Positions 11,160-21,693 of a DNA stretch of 64,000 bases are shown piece by piece (the stretch's first letter is position 1; each line of letters begins with the position of its first letter). The translations under genes were made by a program, and so were the position numbers. Source of the DNA: Phyllostachys edulis (taxonomy: Eukaryota > Streptophyta > Magnoliopsida > Poales > Poaceae); NCBI GenBank assembly GCA_036346405.1, contig CM070562.1:98482284-98546283 (forward strand), in the 5' to 3' direction. The notes beneath the pieces were generated by a model, which was not told where the DNA came from, made no database searches, and worked only from the letters and a program-made list of their open reading frames with translations.

Positions 11160-13793
11160 ATGTCGATTCAAGACTTGTTCGTGTTCTATGGCGATGGTCT
11201 CGTACGCGATGGGTTGTACGGAGCGGACCTATCAAATTGTGACCGAACCCATATCCGGGCACCAAGCCTGAAGGACATGAGTCTATGCGAGCTAAGGAGG
11301 TGTGTGCATTTCGCGTTCGATCGGGACACCGGAAGGAAGAAGTTATGCATCGAGGCATTGTATGCCTCGGTGGTGGGTAGTGAAGGTCAGACCTTTTGGC
11401 AACTTATGAAGGTGAGTAGTGACGCTTCGTGGACCAACTACATGGAGGTTGTGTGCAACCCTGCCGCTGCAATATACGTCAGGCCGATGGTGTATGTCCA
11501 GTTTGTGGAGAGGACAGAATCACCCGCCATGGGTGGTTCTGGTGGAGTTGATGCAGATGCTGCTGTTGGCGGAGATGTAGGCGAGGAAGTGGGTGATGGA
11601 GACTTGAGGAGGCGTGCGGAGGTTTTTGAGCCAAACGAAGGCGTGGAAAGGTGGTGGGTAGCCCATATTGACTGCCACGAATACCTTGCCGAGCAGGTTG
11701 AAGGCGAGGAGGAGGCTGTGGATACAGGTAGTTCTGGAGAGGAGCCTAATGGAGAAGTTGCTACGGGAGGTGTATTTGGTGGTGTTGTGACCACCGACGT
11801 TGCGTATGTCTCGTCTAGATTGGACGACATCGCAACAACATCCCTGGTTCTGCCGCAGCCAGAGGAGGCGGAATGGGGGTTCAATGAAGATACTCTGCTC
11901 TTAGGATAGCGCTTCCTCAACAAGAGCGCTGCCCAGCAGGCCATTACCAGATACGCCGTCAACATTAGCCGGAAGTATCGGGTGCACAGGTCCAACCCTG
12001 ACACCTACATCGTCAAGTGTGTGGATGGATCTTGCCCTGGCAAGGTTTGTGCGCAACGGTTCAAGAGTGCCGCCACGGACTTCCGCATAACGGTGCTGAA
12101 GGATCACACATGCGAGCTTGCAGAGCCACTTCATAGGCACTGCAACCTAACGTCGTCATATATTATGGAGCTAATAAGCCACCTCGTCGTAGCTGATGTA
12201 TTTGTCTCGTTGAAGCTGCTTTTGGCAGATATTGTTAATACGGTGGGCTTCTCGGTTGGCTACAGCAAGGTGTGGTTGGCGAAACAGAAGGTCCTAGAGC
12301 GTATGTTCGGCACATACAAAGAGTCCTACGACTTTGTCCCAAGAATGCTCCATCAAATTGCAGAGTCGAATCCTGGGACATACATTGACAAGCTAGACCG
12401 GGTGCATCCTACGAAGGGGCTGAATTGTTTTATCCTTGACAGAGTATTCTGGGCCTTCCCCTAGGCGAGCGGAGGGTTCAAGTACTGTCGTTCTGTGCTG
12501 TCGATGGATGGCACCTTCCTCACTGGCAAGTACAAGGGCACCATCCTCACCGCGGTAGCAACCGGCGCGAATGACCGGTTACTCTCCGTGGCCTTCGCGA
12601 TTGTTGAGAGCGAGAACACGGATAGTTAGCTGTGGTTCCTTGCAAACATGAAGTGAGCGGTGGTTCAAGACCGCCCAGGTGTGTGCGCCATTTCGAACCG
12701 CAATGCTGGGTTGCTGTCCACATTTACCACAATGCAAAATGGGACACAGCCTCCCTTCCAGTGGAACGACCTGATGAACCGATGATGCATGAGGCATCTC
12801 GCGACGAACTTCCACACAAGGTTCCAAAACAAGGACCTGATGAAGACCTTCAAGAAGCTATGCATGCAGAACCAAAGGCGGAAGTTCGACGCCGTGTGGA
12901 GACAGTTGGACGAGGATACTAGCAAGCATGTAAGGAATTCCCAGGACGCAGAGGCAGGGGCAGCGGCAGGAGGCTCTGTCAGAGTTGGGGAGTTCACACA
13001 GTGGGTAAACTCGCACGCACCCAACTTAGAGAAATGGTCTCTATTGCACAACACCGGTGTTGCACAGTACAGAATCATGACTACCAACATGCCAGAGGTG
13101 TACAACGGTGTCCTCAAGGGTGTCTGATCCCTCCCAATCACCGCAATTGTTAAGGAGAGCTGGAACCGTATCGTGGGGTACCTCGTCAACAGATCCATGA
13201 TGGCAAAGAAGCATATGGACAAAGGCAAGCAATTTTCGGAGGTGGCGCAGGCCTACATGGACAAGAAGATCCAAAAGGCTCGTTCGCACACTGCTAGGAC
13301 CATGGATGGCATCAGAAAGAATTTTGAGATCCGTCTAAGGCAGAAGTATGTCACGGGTCAAGCTAGGGGTGATCGCAAACAAGTCTACTCGATCGATGGG
13401 GAAGCGTGCTACACCTGCAATAAGCCGCAGCTTCTTCACAAGCCCTGCTCCCATGTATACGCGGCATGCGCAACGTGGCGTCAGTCCTCGACGCAATACG
13501 TCTCTGAGTTCTATGACATTCACCACATGTACGGCACTTGGAGTGCCGAGTTCAATTCGTACGGGCTGGACATGCATTACAGGGACCTCTGGCCTGGGCA
13601 TGTGAAGTGGGTGCCGAACGACGCACTCAAGCAGGTCGGCCGTGGAAGACGACAATCCCGCCACATCCGTAGCGACATGGATGATAGCCAGTGTGGGCAA
13701 CGAGCTAGGTGCCCGAGATGCAGACTCTGCAAGATGATTGGCCACTCGTTCGCCACCTGCCCGAACAGGCTCGGGCCAAGCAACGCACCGTAG
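11160..13793 (+). pseudogene. MURA transposase of a Mutator-like element
   Basis: All recognisable blocks from 11160 to 13793 stay in one frame. They are an N-terminal plant MuDR domain (LFVFYGDGLVRD, then ELRRCVHFAFDRD), an acidic linker (about 11540-11900), and the MuDR DNA-binding-like region (YIVKCVDGSCPGKVCAQRF, DHTCELAEPLHRHCN). The MULE DDE transposase core follows (SMDGTFLTGKYKGTILTAVA, GANDRLLSVAFAIVESEN). Next is a SWIM zinc finger (CYTCNKPQLLHKPCSHVYAA), then a C-terminal CCHC knuckle (CPRCRLCKMIGHSFATCPNR). The protein would cut and integrate the element in the nucleus. Six in-frame stops break it: TAG at 11907, 12462 and 12627; TGA at 12654, 12783 and 13125. No frameshift is needed anywhere. 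Confidence 0.92.
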
Positions 13794-14102
13794 CGACGAA
13801 GTTTCGTCGCCTATATATGTATGCTATATGTTTGTTGTAATGCATTAGGCGTTATCGTGTTGTACGTGTTGGAATGTGTTGGACAATGGCTGTTATCATA
13901 TGTTTGTTGCCTATGTATGCTATATGTTTATTGTAATGCGTTCTTACGCACTCCCGTCAAGTGTTATCGTGTTCTATATGTTGGAATGTGTCGGACAATG
14001 GTTCTTGTCATTTGTCTGTTGTGTATGTATGCTATATGTTTTGCTTGTTTGTACGTCTTGTTTTATTTACACACTAACTTGTTGTTGTACGTACCTCAGG
14101 AG

Positions 14103-16666
14103 ATGGCGCAGCCTATAGATGACGTCGTGTACGAGCTGCTCGACCCACGGTGGGATCGGGGACACCGATACCACGTGTGGTCATCCGGCGTGGGCCCTCC
14201 GAGCTTTGTCCTCAGGAGTCCCAGAGAGCACTGGCTTTTGGACCAGCGGTACGTCCCACTACTACGGGACACCGGCCTTTTGCCCATTGCCCGCCTGTTG
14301 GACCTGGAGCACGCGTTTCAGTTTGATGCGCCACTGTTGTCCACACTCGTGGACTGTTGGAGACCGGAGACGCACACCTTCTACTTCTAGTAGGGGGAGA
14401 TGACCGTTACTCTGCAGGATGTCGCTATGCTTACAAGATTACCACTGCGGGGTCATGCAGTAGTGCCACCTCCTAGGCGACCAGACTGGAAGGTGTGGAT
14501 GGCTGAGAGGTTTGGTGACCCGATCCCAGAGAACATATAACGTGTGCCACATTCCTGGCTACAACGGTACATGGTTTGCCCCGTGCACACGACCCAGTAG
14601 GTCGTAAGGACACACTTCCTTGCGTACCCGCTGTTCCTCTTTGGGTGGGTCTTGTTTCCTACGACTCAGGGAGATTGGGTGCACCCTAGCTACATCCATC
14701 TTGCTAGGGCGTTGGCAGACGCCGTCCAAGAGGTGCCAAGAAGATGTTTGGGGCTCGCAGCTGCTTTGTGCCACGATCGAGGCTTGTGTGATGCCTCACA
14801 GTGCAGTACGGCCGGGGAGCCAGTCCTCGTAATATGCTACACCCTCTTGCAGCTGTGGTCGTGGGAGCACTTCCCGGTTGGCCGCCCGTACTTTCGCACG
14901 GCCGTGCACCCTTTCGAACGCATCCCTGAGTTTTACGGTGAGGGAGATGGCGCCAACCCAGTTGAGGTGCCCACAATGCGCACTCGTTGGATGCGTGCTC
15001 GACTAGGGTGGGCTAGGGAGAGGCCAAGGCACGTGTACCCTGAGTTCCATAACCAGTTCGAGACTCTGCACGAGGCCGAGGTCATATGCTTCACATGGTC
15101 TACACAGTTCGTTGTGGACACGGCCCCATACGGCTTGTCCTCTCAGTGCAGTCAAGACTACGCATACTGGATGACGACCTGCCAACTAGCGTTCTCCCAT
15201 ATGGTCGATCTGTACTCACCACAGCGGGTCATGAGATAATTCGGGCTTTACCAGCAGGTGCCACCACCTCCGAGATGACCTCTTGTAGCGAAGGCCCACA
15301 GGTATGTTGTTACTTGGTTTACATGTTGGCTGCATCTCTTTTTTCGATTGCTTAACGTCCAAATTCACCTGCAGGCAAATGAGGCAAGGATAGAAGGGTA
15401 ACAACTGGAGGGAGACACAGCTATCGTGGACGATGTTGTGGGCCGAGGGGGCGGCGATCGACGTCGTGCAGGAGGCACGGCCGTACGACGTCGAGACACA
15501 CACTGCGTACTTGAGATGGTACGTTTCGCGCACCAGGAGTAGCCTTACTGGTGCGGCGCCATAGCGCCCTACGGAGGTCACGCATGACGCCACTGTACGA
15601 GCAGGTCTTGACAATCATCGGGCAGCATGCCAAGACGAAACGGTAAAATATTCTTCGCAGTTTTTTTGCACGGGAAATGCGTCTAACTTATTCTCGTTTT
15701 CCTTACAGTACGACCGCCTTCAGAGTATCAACACCGAGGTCGCCCATCTCCACGACGGGAGCACCAAAGACCTTCTCTCGGCTTCCTAGGTATCTTCGCA
15801 AAGATCTATGACGACTCGGCAGCGGCAATTAAGACCATCACTTGTGGTCGACGCAGTGACGTAGGTGGGCGACGACGCGGACACCGAGGACAACCTCCTT
15901 CCCCACCGCCCTCAGCACCTCCCTCCGCACCACCGTCTGCATGTCCGTCGCACTCTAGGAGTCGACGTAGCTACGGTCGCTCTTCCTCCACGCGCCTTGG
16001 CCTCGGGCAAGTGGTATGTCAATTATGATTTGTTATCCTAACTATTTCCATGTGCCCTTATTTGTAACGTATATCTCACTTCCGTTTATTCTTTCAGCAC
16101 TTGCGACGTGATAGCACTCTGCTACAGTCGCCGTCGTCAAGAGGGGAGACTCAGGACTGGACTTCGTCGTCGGGTCCACGGGGTGCAACGGTAGACAGCG
16201 ACCCTGACTCGCCCCAGCGCCGAGACGAGGCGTTGCCCACGTTCGCACATGGTGTCCAGTCAAACCTGTATGAGGGCAACCCATGGATCGGGCAGTCGTT
16301 TGGAGCAAGCACGATGATGCTCTGGGGCAATCGTCTGCACAGCCACATACACAGGTACGCTGTAACGTACTTAATTCAATCTTCTTGTTGCACGCTACGG
16401 TAAACTCACGTAGCCCACCGAATTTGCTGGTCTGGAGTGACCAATTGGGACATGAAGGCCAAGGATCGCAGTCCGCACTTTCGACTCCGGAGGTACATCC
16501 TTTCCAACATGACTACGATTGGAACGGTCATAACCTCTGCCCTAATGCAGCAGTGACGTTTCTGCAGGACGAGTGGGTGGACGATATGCTCCAGCCTTGC
16601 CTGGCTCCCTACAATGAGTTCTATGTGACACCGCCTCCCACGCAGCAGTCCCACTACAATTTTTGA
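14103..16666 (+). pseudogene. Plant mobile domain (PMD) gene carried by the MULE
   Basis: The first exon (14103 to about 15300) is one frame and begins MAQPIDDVVYELLDPRW. It carries the aminotransferase-like plant mobile domain: LLRDTGLLPIARLLDLEHAF, FDAPLLSTLVDCWRPETHTF, GEMTVTLQDVAMLTRLPLRG, then YTLLQLWSWEHFPVGRP and RWMRARLGWA. A second exon after CCTGCAG (about 15375) continues with WAEGAAIDVV and TAYLRWYVSRTR. Later exons to 16666 are low-complexity and acidic. Stops in the main frame are TAG at 14388, 14391 and 14598, and TAA at 14538 and 15237. PMD proteins of the MAIL1/MAIN type are nuclear factors needed for gene expression and transposon silencing in Arabidopsis, and PMDs are also known inside gypsy and MuDR-type elements. 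This copy follows MURA in the same orientation, 310 bp downstream. Confidence 0.85.
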
Positions 16667-16890
16667 GAGGCATGCCACTCCCCTGATAGGTTTACATTCC
16701 CTTCGAAGCAGCTACAGCGTCGGGGCAGGCGACGGAGGCAGGGACCATGAGTTTTAGTGTATTCTACTATTATTTTTTGTTCCTGCCAATTAGAAGTTCA
16801 GTTGTGATGAGATTGTAATGTCCACTATTTACCTATGCATTGCAGTCCTTCATGAATGGATTAACTGCCGTGTATCCTTGCATTACACGA

Positions 16891-16923
16891 GTTAGGGTTT
16901 GGGTTTAGGGTTTAGGTTTATGG
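16891..16923 (+). repeat. Degenerate telomere-like repeat
   Basis: The stretch GTTAGGGTTTGGGTTTAGGG then TTTAGGTTTATGG is four to five imperfect copies of the plant telomere unit TTTAGGG. On the minus strand it supplies telo-box (AAACCCTA) sequence between the convergent PMD and GRF genes. It is too short to be a telomere relic. Confidence 0.7.
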
Positions 16924-17072
16924 TTAATGCACACGACACATCGATGCAACAGTCAACTCGATAAAAGGCAACCGCACTGACGCGTCCACCATTTAGTTAC
17001 ATGCTTTATGAGATTGAACATAATTGCATATAGAAAGGGAGACTACCGAGGTATAAGCTTCTCCGCCCGTGC

Positions 17073-17593
17073 TTAATGATAGAAGATGCCTCGCACTACC
17101 CACATAGAGTGTTGTATAGAGGGGCGCCTCGGACGTGGTTGGTCGTCGTTGTAGTGGCATGCACATATGCAGCTAGGGTTCGCGCAGCAGCATGTGGGAT
17201 CATAGGAACTTTCTATGTTCACGACCTCCTCGTTGCCCCTCTCGCGCTGCATCTGTTGGCGGAGGTCATCATTGTGCTCATTGAGATTGTCAATCGGCGC
17301 CTCTAGCTCAAAGATTCGGTCCCACAATGTATCCACGTACATCACAACATGTCGTTCACGGGGAGGATCGATCCAGCGGACAAATTCGCATTTCGCCATC
17401 TGCTGCAAGGGACGGTTAACATGGAGGATGTATTAGCAATAACATGAACAAAACTATTTGCTAATTGTACACTAGAGTGAGGGCATCGGAAGAAATGTCG
17501 TCCGCTATCGAAAGGTTCATCCGTGACCTTCACGACAGCGTCCTCCCTGTGTCCGCATTTTGGCCATACCGGTTGAGCACGCTTGTTCGGCAT
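17073..17593 (-). CDS. GRF-type zinc-finger protein, MULE-borne
   Basis: Two minus-strand exons, 17593-17471 and 17402-17073, join in phase (CTCTAGT|GTACA, TTGCAG|CAGATG) to give 150 aa. The N-terminal part matches the GRF zinc-finger pattern: KCGHREDAVVKV, then SGRHFFRCPHS, then after the intron KCEFVRWIDPP. The C-terminal part is a predicted coiled coil (LWDRIFELEAPIDNLNEHND) followed by a Cys-rich tail (CCCANPSCICACH). The first Cys expected before PKCG is replaced by Trp (VWPKCG). GRF fingers bind single-stranded nucleic acid in some animal and plant proteins; the role of this short class is unknown. The ATG directly abuts a gypsy LTR, so the native promoter has been displaced and expression is doubtful. 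Confidence 0.7.
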
Positions 17594-18375
17594 TGTCGGT
17601 GTTTTAGAACCGATCTTACGTAAAGATCGTTTGATTCGGGGGGTCTCCTAGAATGGAATCACACAGAGAGATTGACATGGGGATTTTTATACAGGTTCAG
17701 ACCTTCTCCGGGGAGAATAACAACCCTACTCCTGTGTGTGTATGGTATGGAGTGTATTTTGTACAATCGGGAGAAAAGACTAAGACTATTACAGAAGATA
17801 GTGCATGTCTTCCCGATTGCTTGCTGTCTTTCCCATTGCTCCCTCTCCTCTCGATTGCTTGCTTTATATAGTCGGTGAAGGAGTAGCCGTTTCTCCAGGT
17901 GAAGTGGTGCCTCATCATGTTCTGTAACGTGCGCATATTTGCAGTAATCACCGGAGTATTAATTCCTCCACGCCGTCTGGTAGTTACTCGTAAGAGATAA
18001 TGGAGTATTATGTCACATTCTCAGAGGATAACAACAGATATTGATCGCTTGGATTCCCTAATCAATTGGGCCCACTTGTGCTGTAGGCTCTATCGATCAT
18101 AGGGTGGTCGAATGACCGGTCGTAGAAGAACTTACGACCATAAGATAGTCATAGAATAACTTACGACTGGATACCAGTCGTAGAAGACCTTACGACTGGA
18201 GAGTGGTCGTAGAAGAACTTACGACTATGAAGTAGTCGTAGCAGGACTTACGACCACCTGGTTGACTTCTTCCTTATGAATATAAGGGGTATGCTCAGAG
18301 TCTATATGACGTTATATTTATCTATAATAAGAATTATAGATAAAAGATAAAATGAGGATTGTTAGATCCTCGTCA
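17594..18375 (-). mobile_element. 3' LTR of a gypsy family A element
   Basis: On the minus strand the 782-bp LTR begins TGACGAGGATCTAACAATCC and ends AAACACCGACA. It is homologous to the LTRs at 4008-4790 and 53067-53867. A purine tract on its 5' side (18376-18390) shows it is a 3' LTR whose internal region extends rightward in window coordinates. The minus-strand TATA (CTATATAAAGC) is at 17863-17872. The adjoining 5-mer on the left is GGCAT; the matching right copy was not found because the element's other end is missing. Confidence 0.85.
18118..18255. repeat. Hairpin array in LTR U3, five units
   Basis: Five imperfect palindromes, the first GGTCGTAGAAGAACTTACGA then CC, with a period of about 29-33 nt. 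They lie roughly 250-390 bp upstream of the LTR TATA. Arms are GGTCGTA or AGTCGTA and TTACGACC or TTACGACT, with a loop of about 6-8 nt. Confidence 0.85.
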
Positions 18376-18390
18376 TCTAGCCCCCCAGCT
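18376..18390 (-). promoter_or_regulatory. Polypurine tract
   Basis: On the minus strand AGCTGGGGGGCTAGA directly precedes the TG of the LTR. A G-rich tract in this position primes plus-strand DNA synthesis in LTR retrotransposons. It fixes the orientation of the element as minus. Confidence 0.7.
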
Positions 18391-18419
18391 TCAATTGAAA
18401 ATAACTTACTTGGGAAAGG

Positions 18420-18577
18420 AGTCGTAGATGGTCTTATGACCACGAGAAGGTCGTGAAAGATGGTCGAAGGAAAAACTCTTCGACATTTGTACATAATTTT
18501 GACCAGAAATATACTTGGCCAAGAAGGCTATTGGGAACCTTACGACTACTAAATAGTCGTAGAGAACTTTACGACTA
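18420..18577. repeat. Two further hairpin units beside the 3' LTR
   Basis: Units at 18420-18442 (AGTCGTAGATGGTCTTATGA then CC) and 18555-18577 (TAGTCGTAGAGAACTTTACG then ACT) lie between the polypurine tract and the TATA box of the antisense ORF. They are separated by more than 100 bp and so are not one compact array. Confidence 0.75.
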
Positions 18578-18807
18578 TGAAGTGGTCGTAGTATGGTGAT
18601 CGGAAGTACAACCTTTCCGATTGATATTTCATTTGACCAGAAAGACTTGGTCAAGGAAGTAATTTTTGCTTGAGGTGTGAAGACAAACCTGATTTTCTCG
18701 AGTAGACAAACTAGAGAATTGCAATCGACTCTCACAAGCCTGTTCGCTCGAGAGCGGTTCAAGCAAGCAGAACCCTTGGGTAGCCACATCTTTAGCCCAG
18801 CATGCAG

Positions 18808-18817
18808 CTATAAATAC
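18808..18817 (+). promoter_or_regulatory. TATA box of the antisense ORF
   Basis: CTATAAATAC lies 140 bp upstream of the first ATG (18958) of the plus-strand ORF. No other good TATA motif is near. This supports an independent promoter that faces away from the 3' LTR. Confidence 0.6.
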
Positions 18818-19920
18818 TTACTGGGGTTGAGACTCGGGTTTTTACTTTTCCCAAATCGCTCCCACTGTTCATCGAGTTCTTGCCTTCTCTGCCGCCGACC
18901 AAATTGAGCTTTCTTTTAAGACTTTCCCCAATCCAAATTCTTCCCTTTTTGAGAGAAATGGCTGAAACCGTTTCCGAATGGGCTGAGTCGGAGATGGATG
19001 CAGTGAAGATTCAAGCCTTGGTCACCGTCGGGAAGATCCTCGAAAAGGTTCTTGTGAAGTGGATTGCGGCGGTTAGTCAGCATTGGCCGTCGGGGGAGAT
19101 TGGGCAAATCCTGCCTTCGAGCGTACAGAGTGTGGCCTTCGATTGCTCGCTTCACCCCTTCCTTACGCTTCATTTCTGAGTATTTTTGGGTGGAATTGGT
19201 GAATCTTGGTCCCAATTCCATCACAATGTTGAGTGTGTTCGTGTACTTGTGCGAGGCGTACCTAGGAATTCCCATGACCTCGAGGTCTTTCAATATTATT
19301 ATGGAATGGCCCGCAACTGAATTGCTTTGGAAGTTGTGGTCTCAAGCTCCATGACGGAAGTCGAAGGAGTATATTCAGATGTTTACTCGGCCTTCATGGC
19401 GGGATGGAGGAAGATGTGGTTTTACCGAAAACCACTCCAAGATGATGACTTTACTTTCAGGGAAGGTCGCCGAGAAGATTTCTTCCTGGGATTCAACTCC
19501 CAAGGATCTTGGTCGGATTGCTCCCTTTATTCAAGCCATCAAAGACTTGAAGGAAGAGGAGCTTACCGGATGGCATGTGGTGAAGGATTTTATCACACGT
19601 CGAATTAGCCCTTTGAAGAAACGAGTACCTCCTATGTGGAGGTACACGGGGCCACAAGACCCGACCAGGGACTACGAGGAGAGTAAGTGAATCTTCGACT
19701 TAGCTCTCGGTTTTGGTCTTCTTCGAAGTGGTCTAATGAATGTCTTATCTGTTTGCACAGATCTTTCACAAGCAGAGATCGACGTTCGGGTTAAATTTGT
19801 TTGTGAGAAATCTCCGCCACCTGGAGTGGCGGCTCCTCAAATCCTTATGGTTTTATCCGCAAAGGAGAAGATGGAACGCCTAAAGGTAATCAAGGGTTGA
19901 TTTTATCCTTAGGACTTCAG

Positions 19921-20059
19921 AGTCGTAGAAATACTTACGACTGGTTGGTTGTCGTAGAAAAACTTACGACTAGGTAGTGATCGTAGAAAATCTTACGATC
20001 AAGGAAATATCGTGGAAAAACTTACGACTGGATACTACTCATAGAAAATTTTACGACTA
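19921..20059. repeat. Hairpin array in an intron of the antisense ORF
   Basis: Five units in a row (AGTCGTAGAAATACTTACGA then CT; TGTCGTAGAAAAACTTACGA; GATCGTAGAAAATCTTACGA; and two more degenerate ones) lie between coding blocks ending near 19885 and starting near 20155. The unit is the same as in the LTR U3. Confidence 0.85.
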
Positions 20060-21583
20060 GTCAGTAATTCTTCTTTTTCTGTTTTTTACAGAAAGTAGGC
20101 ATGGAAAATCATTAGGACGACCAAGAGGTCGAACTGATAACTATTGGCGCAGGGATGATGACGGAAAAAAGTCCGGCTCCTCCGTCTAAGAAGCGTCGAC
20201 TCGTGAAAGTCACCGACAAGGGAGGGGCAAGCTCAAGTTCTTTTATTTCGACCAGATCCTCTGCAAAATCTGCTGCAGATATGGCTGCAGCTAAAGCCAA
20301 GGAGGTTGAAGCAGCTGAAGCTAAAGAGGCCGAAGCAGCTGAACGTCTTAAGCGCAAAGCCCGCAAGGCCAAGGTACCCTTCTATTATAACAAGAAAACT
20401 TTCGCAGTTTCTGCCTCTCCTGGCTTTGTCAAGCAACTAGAAAAGGAGAACTGGAAGGACTTTATGTCTTTTGTGAAGGATAATGCTACTCCAGCAGAGC
20501 CTGTGGTCGAGGGAAACGCCGCTCTTGGATTGGTCGAGACTGATCTCGGCCATCCGGAAAGTCAGGAGATCCGAGAGGTGACTCCTGTTCAAGATCCAAG
20601 ACCAGACGTGATCGTTTCTGAGCCTATTCTTCAACTTGAACTCCGACCAGACGTGGTCGTAGAAAAAAAGTCGAAGAAATCTTCCGTTGGGAAGGTGACT
20701 CATAAGTTCCTGGTTAAGTCTAGAGTGCACAGGTATGTGAGAAAGACTAAAGTGTAAGAACAACATTTACCTTTTGCTTTTCACAACTTAACGTGCTTTC
20801 CTTTTGTTGCTTAGCCTGACTCCTTCAGCCCCCGAGGATGCTTCTATTGAGAAGCCTATTGCCACTTCTCCAGCGGATGGAGAGATGACAGCGGAAGTGG
20901 TCGAAGGATCACCCACTGTCCGAGTGGCAGAGGAAGTCGTGGCTTCTGAAGTGGTTGCTACAACCACTGAGGTAGTTGCTACGACCGCTGAGGTGGTCGT
21001 GGAGACAGCAGAGGCAGCGGTAGAAGCCTCTGGCCAAGGTGGTGATGTATCTGACCACCGTGCTGGGAAGGAAGTCGTTGCAGACGTACCTCTCGGTCCC
21101 CAAAGACAAGCTGCAGTTACAGAATCAGAAGACGAGGAGTACTTCAACTTCTATTCTGATTTCTTTGGCCCTGCTTCCATCGTGGGGTCTTCTACTTTTA
21201 GATCCCGCGATCGAGTCCGTCATCCCAATGATATTCCCAACAGAGGGGAAATTTTTGACAACAAGCGTCTCGAGAAGGTTTGGTGGGATAGTGTTGCGAA
21301 GATAGATAAGCTGAAGAATCTGTCGATGGTTTTCTCAATGTTTGCTTGGACGACCATAAATGTAAGTATTTAAGGATACTCATATGTGCGGTCTGTCCTT
21401 GTTTCTTACTGTCCTTTTTGCAGAAAGCTCTGGAACAAATTGCCACTGCTGGTGAATATCACCGACAACTTATAGAGCTACAACAGGAGAAAGCAGAACT
21501 CTGCAAACATGCAGAGAGGTGGCAAGTCACTGTTACTCATAGTCGTTTTTTGGTTTGACCACTTATACAGTGCTTATGGGGTT

Positions 21584-21693
21584 CGTCGTGGAAAAACTCA
21601 CGACTAGGTGCTAGTCGTAGAAAGACTTACAACCAGAAGTTTGTCGTAGAAGAACTTACGACTAGATCAATGGTTGTAGAAGAACTTACGACC
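21584..21693. repeat. Second intronic hairpin array
   Basis: Four units (CGTCGTGGAAAAACTCACGA, AGTCGTAGAAAGACTTACAA, TGTCGTAGAAGAACTTACGA, GGTTGTAGAAGAACTTACGA) lie in the intron after the block ending near 21558. Paired-arm substitutions are visible in some units. Confidence 0.8.

Larger units (their letters stand above)
9600..17593 (+). mobile_element. Large Mutator-like element with MURA, PMD and GRF genes
   Basis: The interval holds a MURA-type transposase gene (11160-13793), a plant-mobile-domain gene (14103-16666) and an antisense GRF zinc-finger gene (17073-17593) with no host gene between them. I could not fix the terminal inverted repeats. The left end is placed approximately, between the LLG promoter and the first transcribed exon near 10060. 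The right end is cut by the gypsy LTR at 17594. Composition is GC-rich in exons and AT-rich in the leader intron, as for an autonomous plant MULE. The element is now inactive because of nonsense codons in the first two genes. Confidence 0.7.

Noticed and set aside
16891..16923. Interstitial telomere block marking a chromosome fusion
   Set aside because: Only four to five imperfect units between two MULE genes; chance or a promoter telo-box is more likely.
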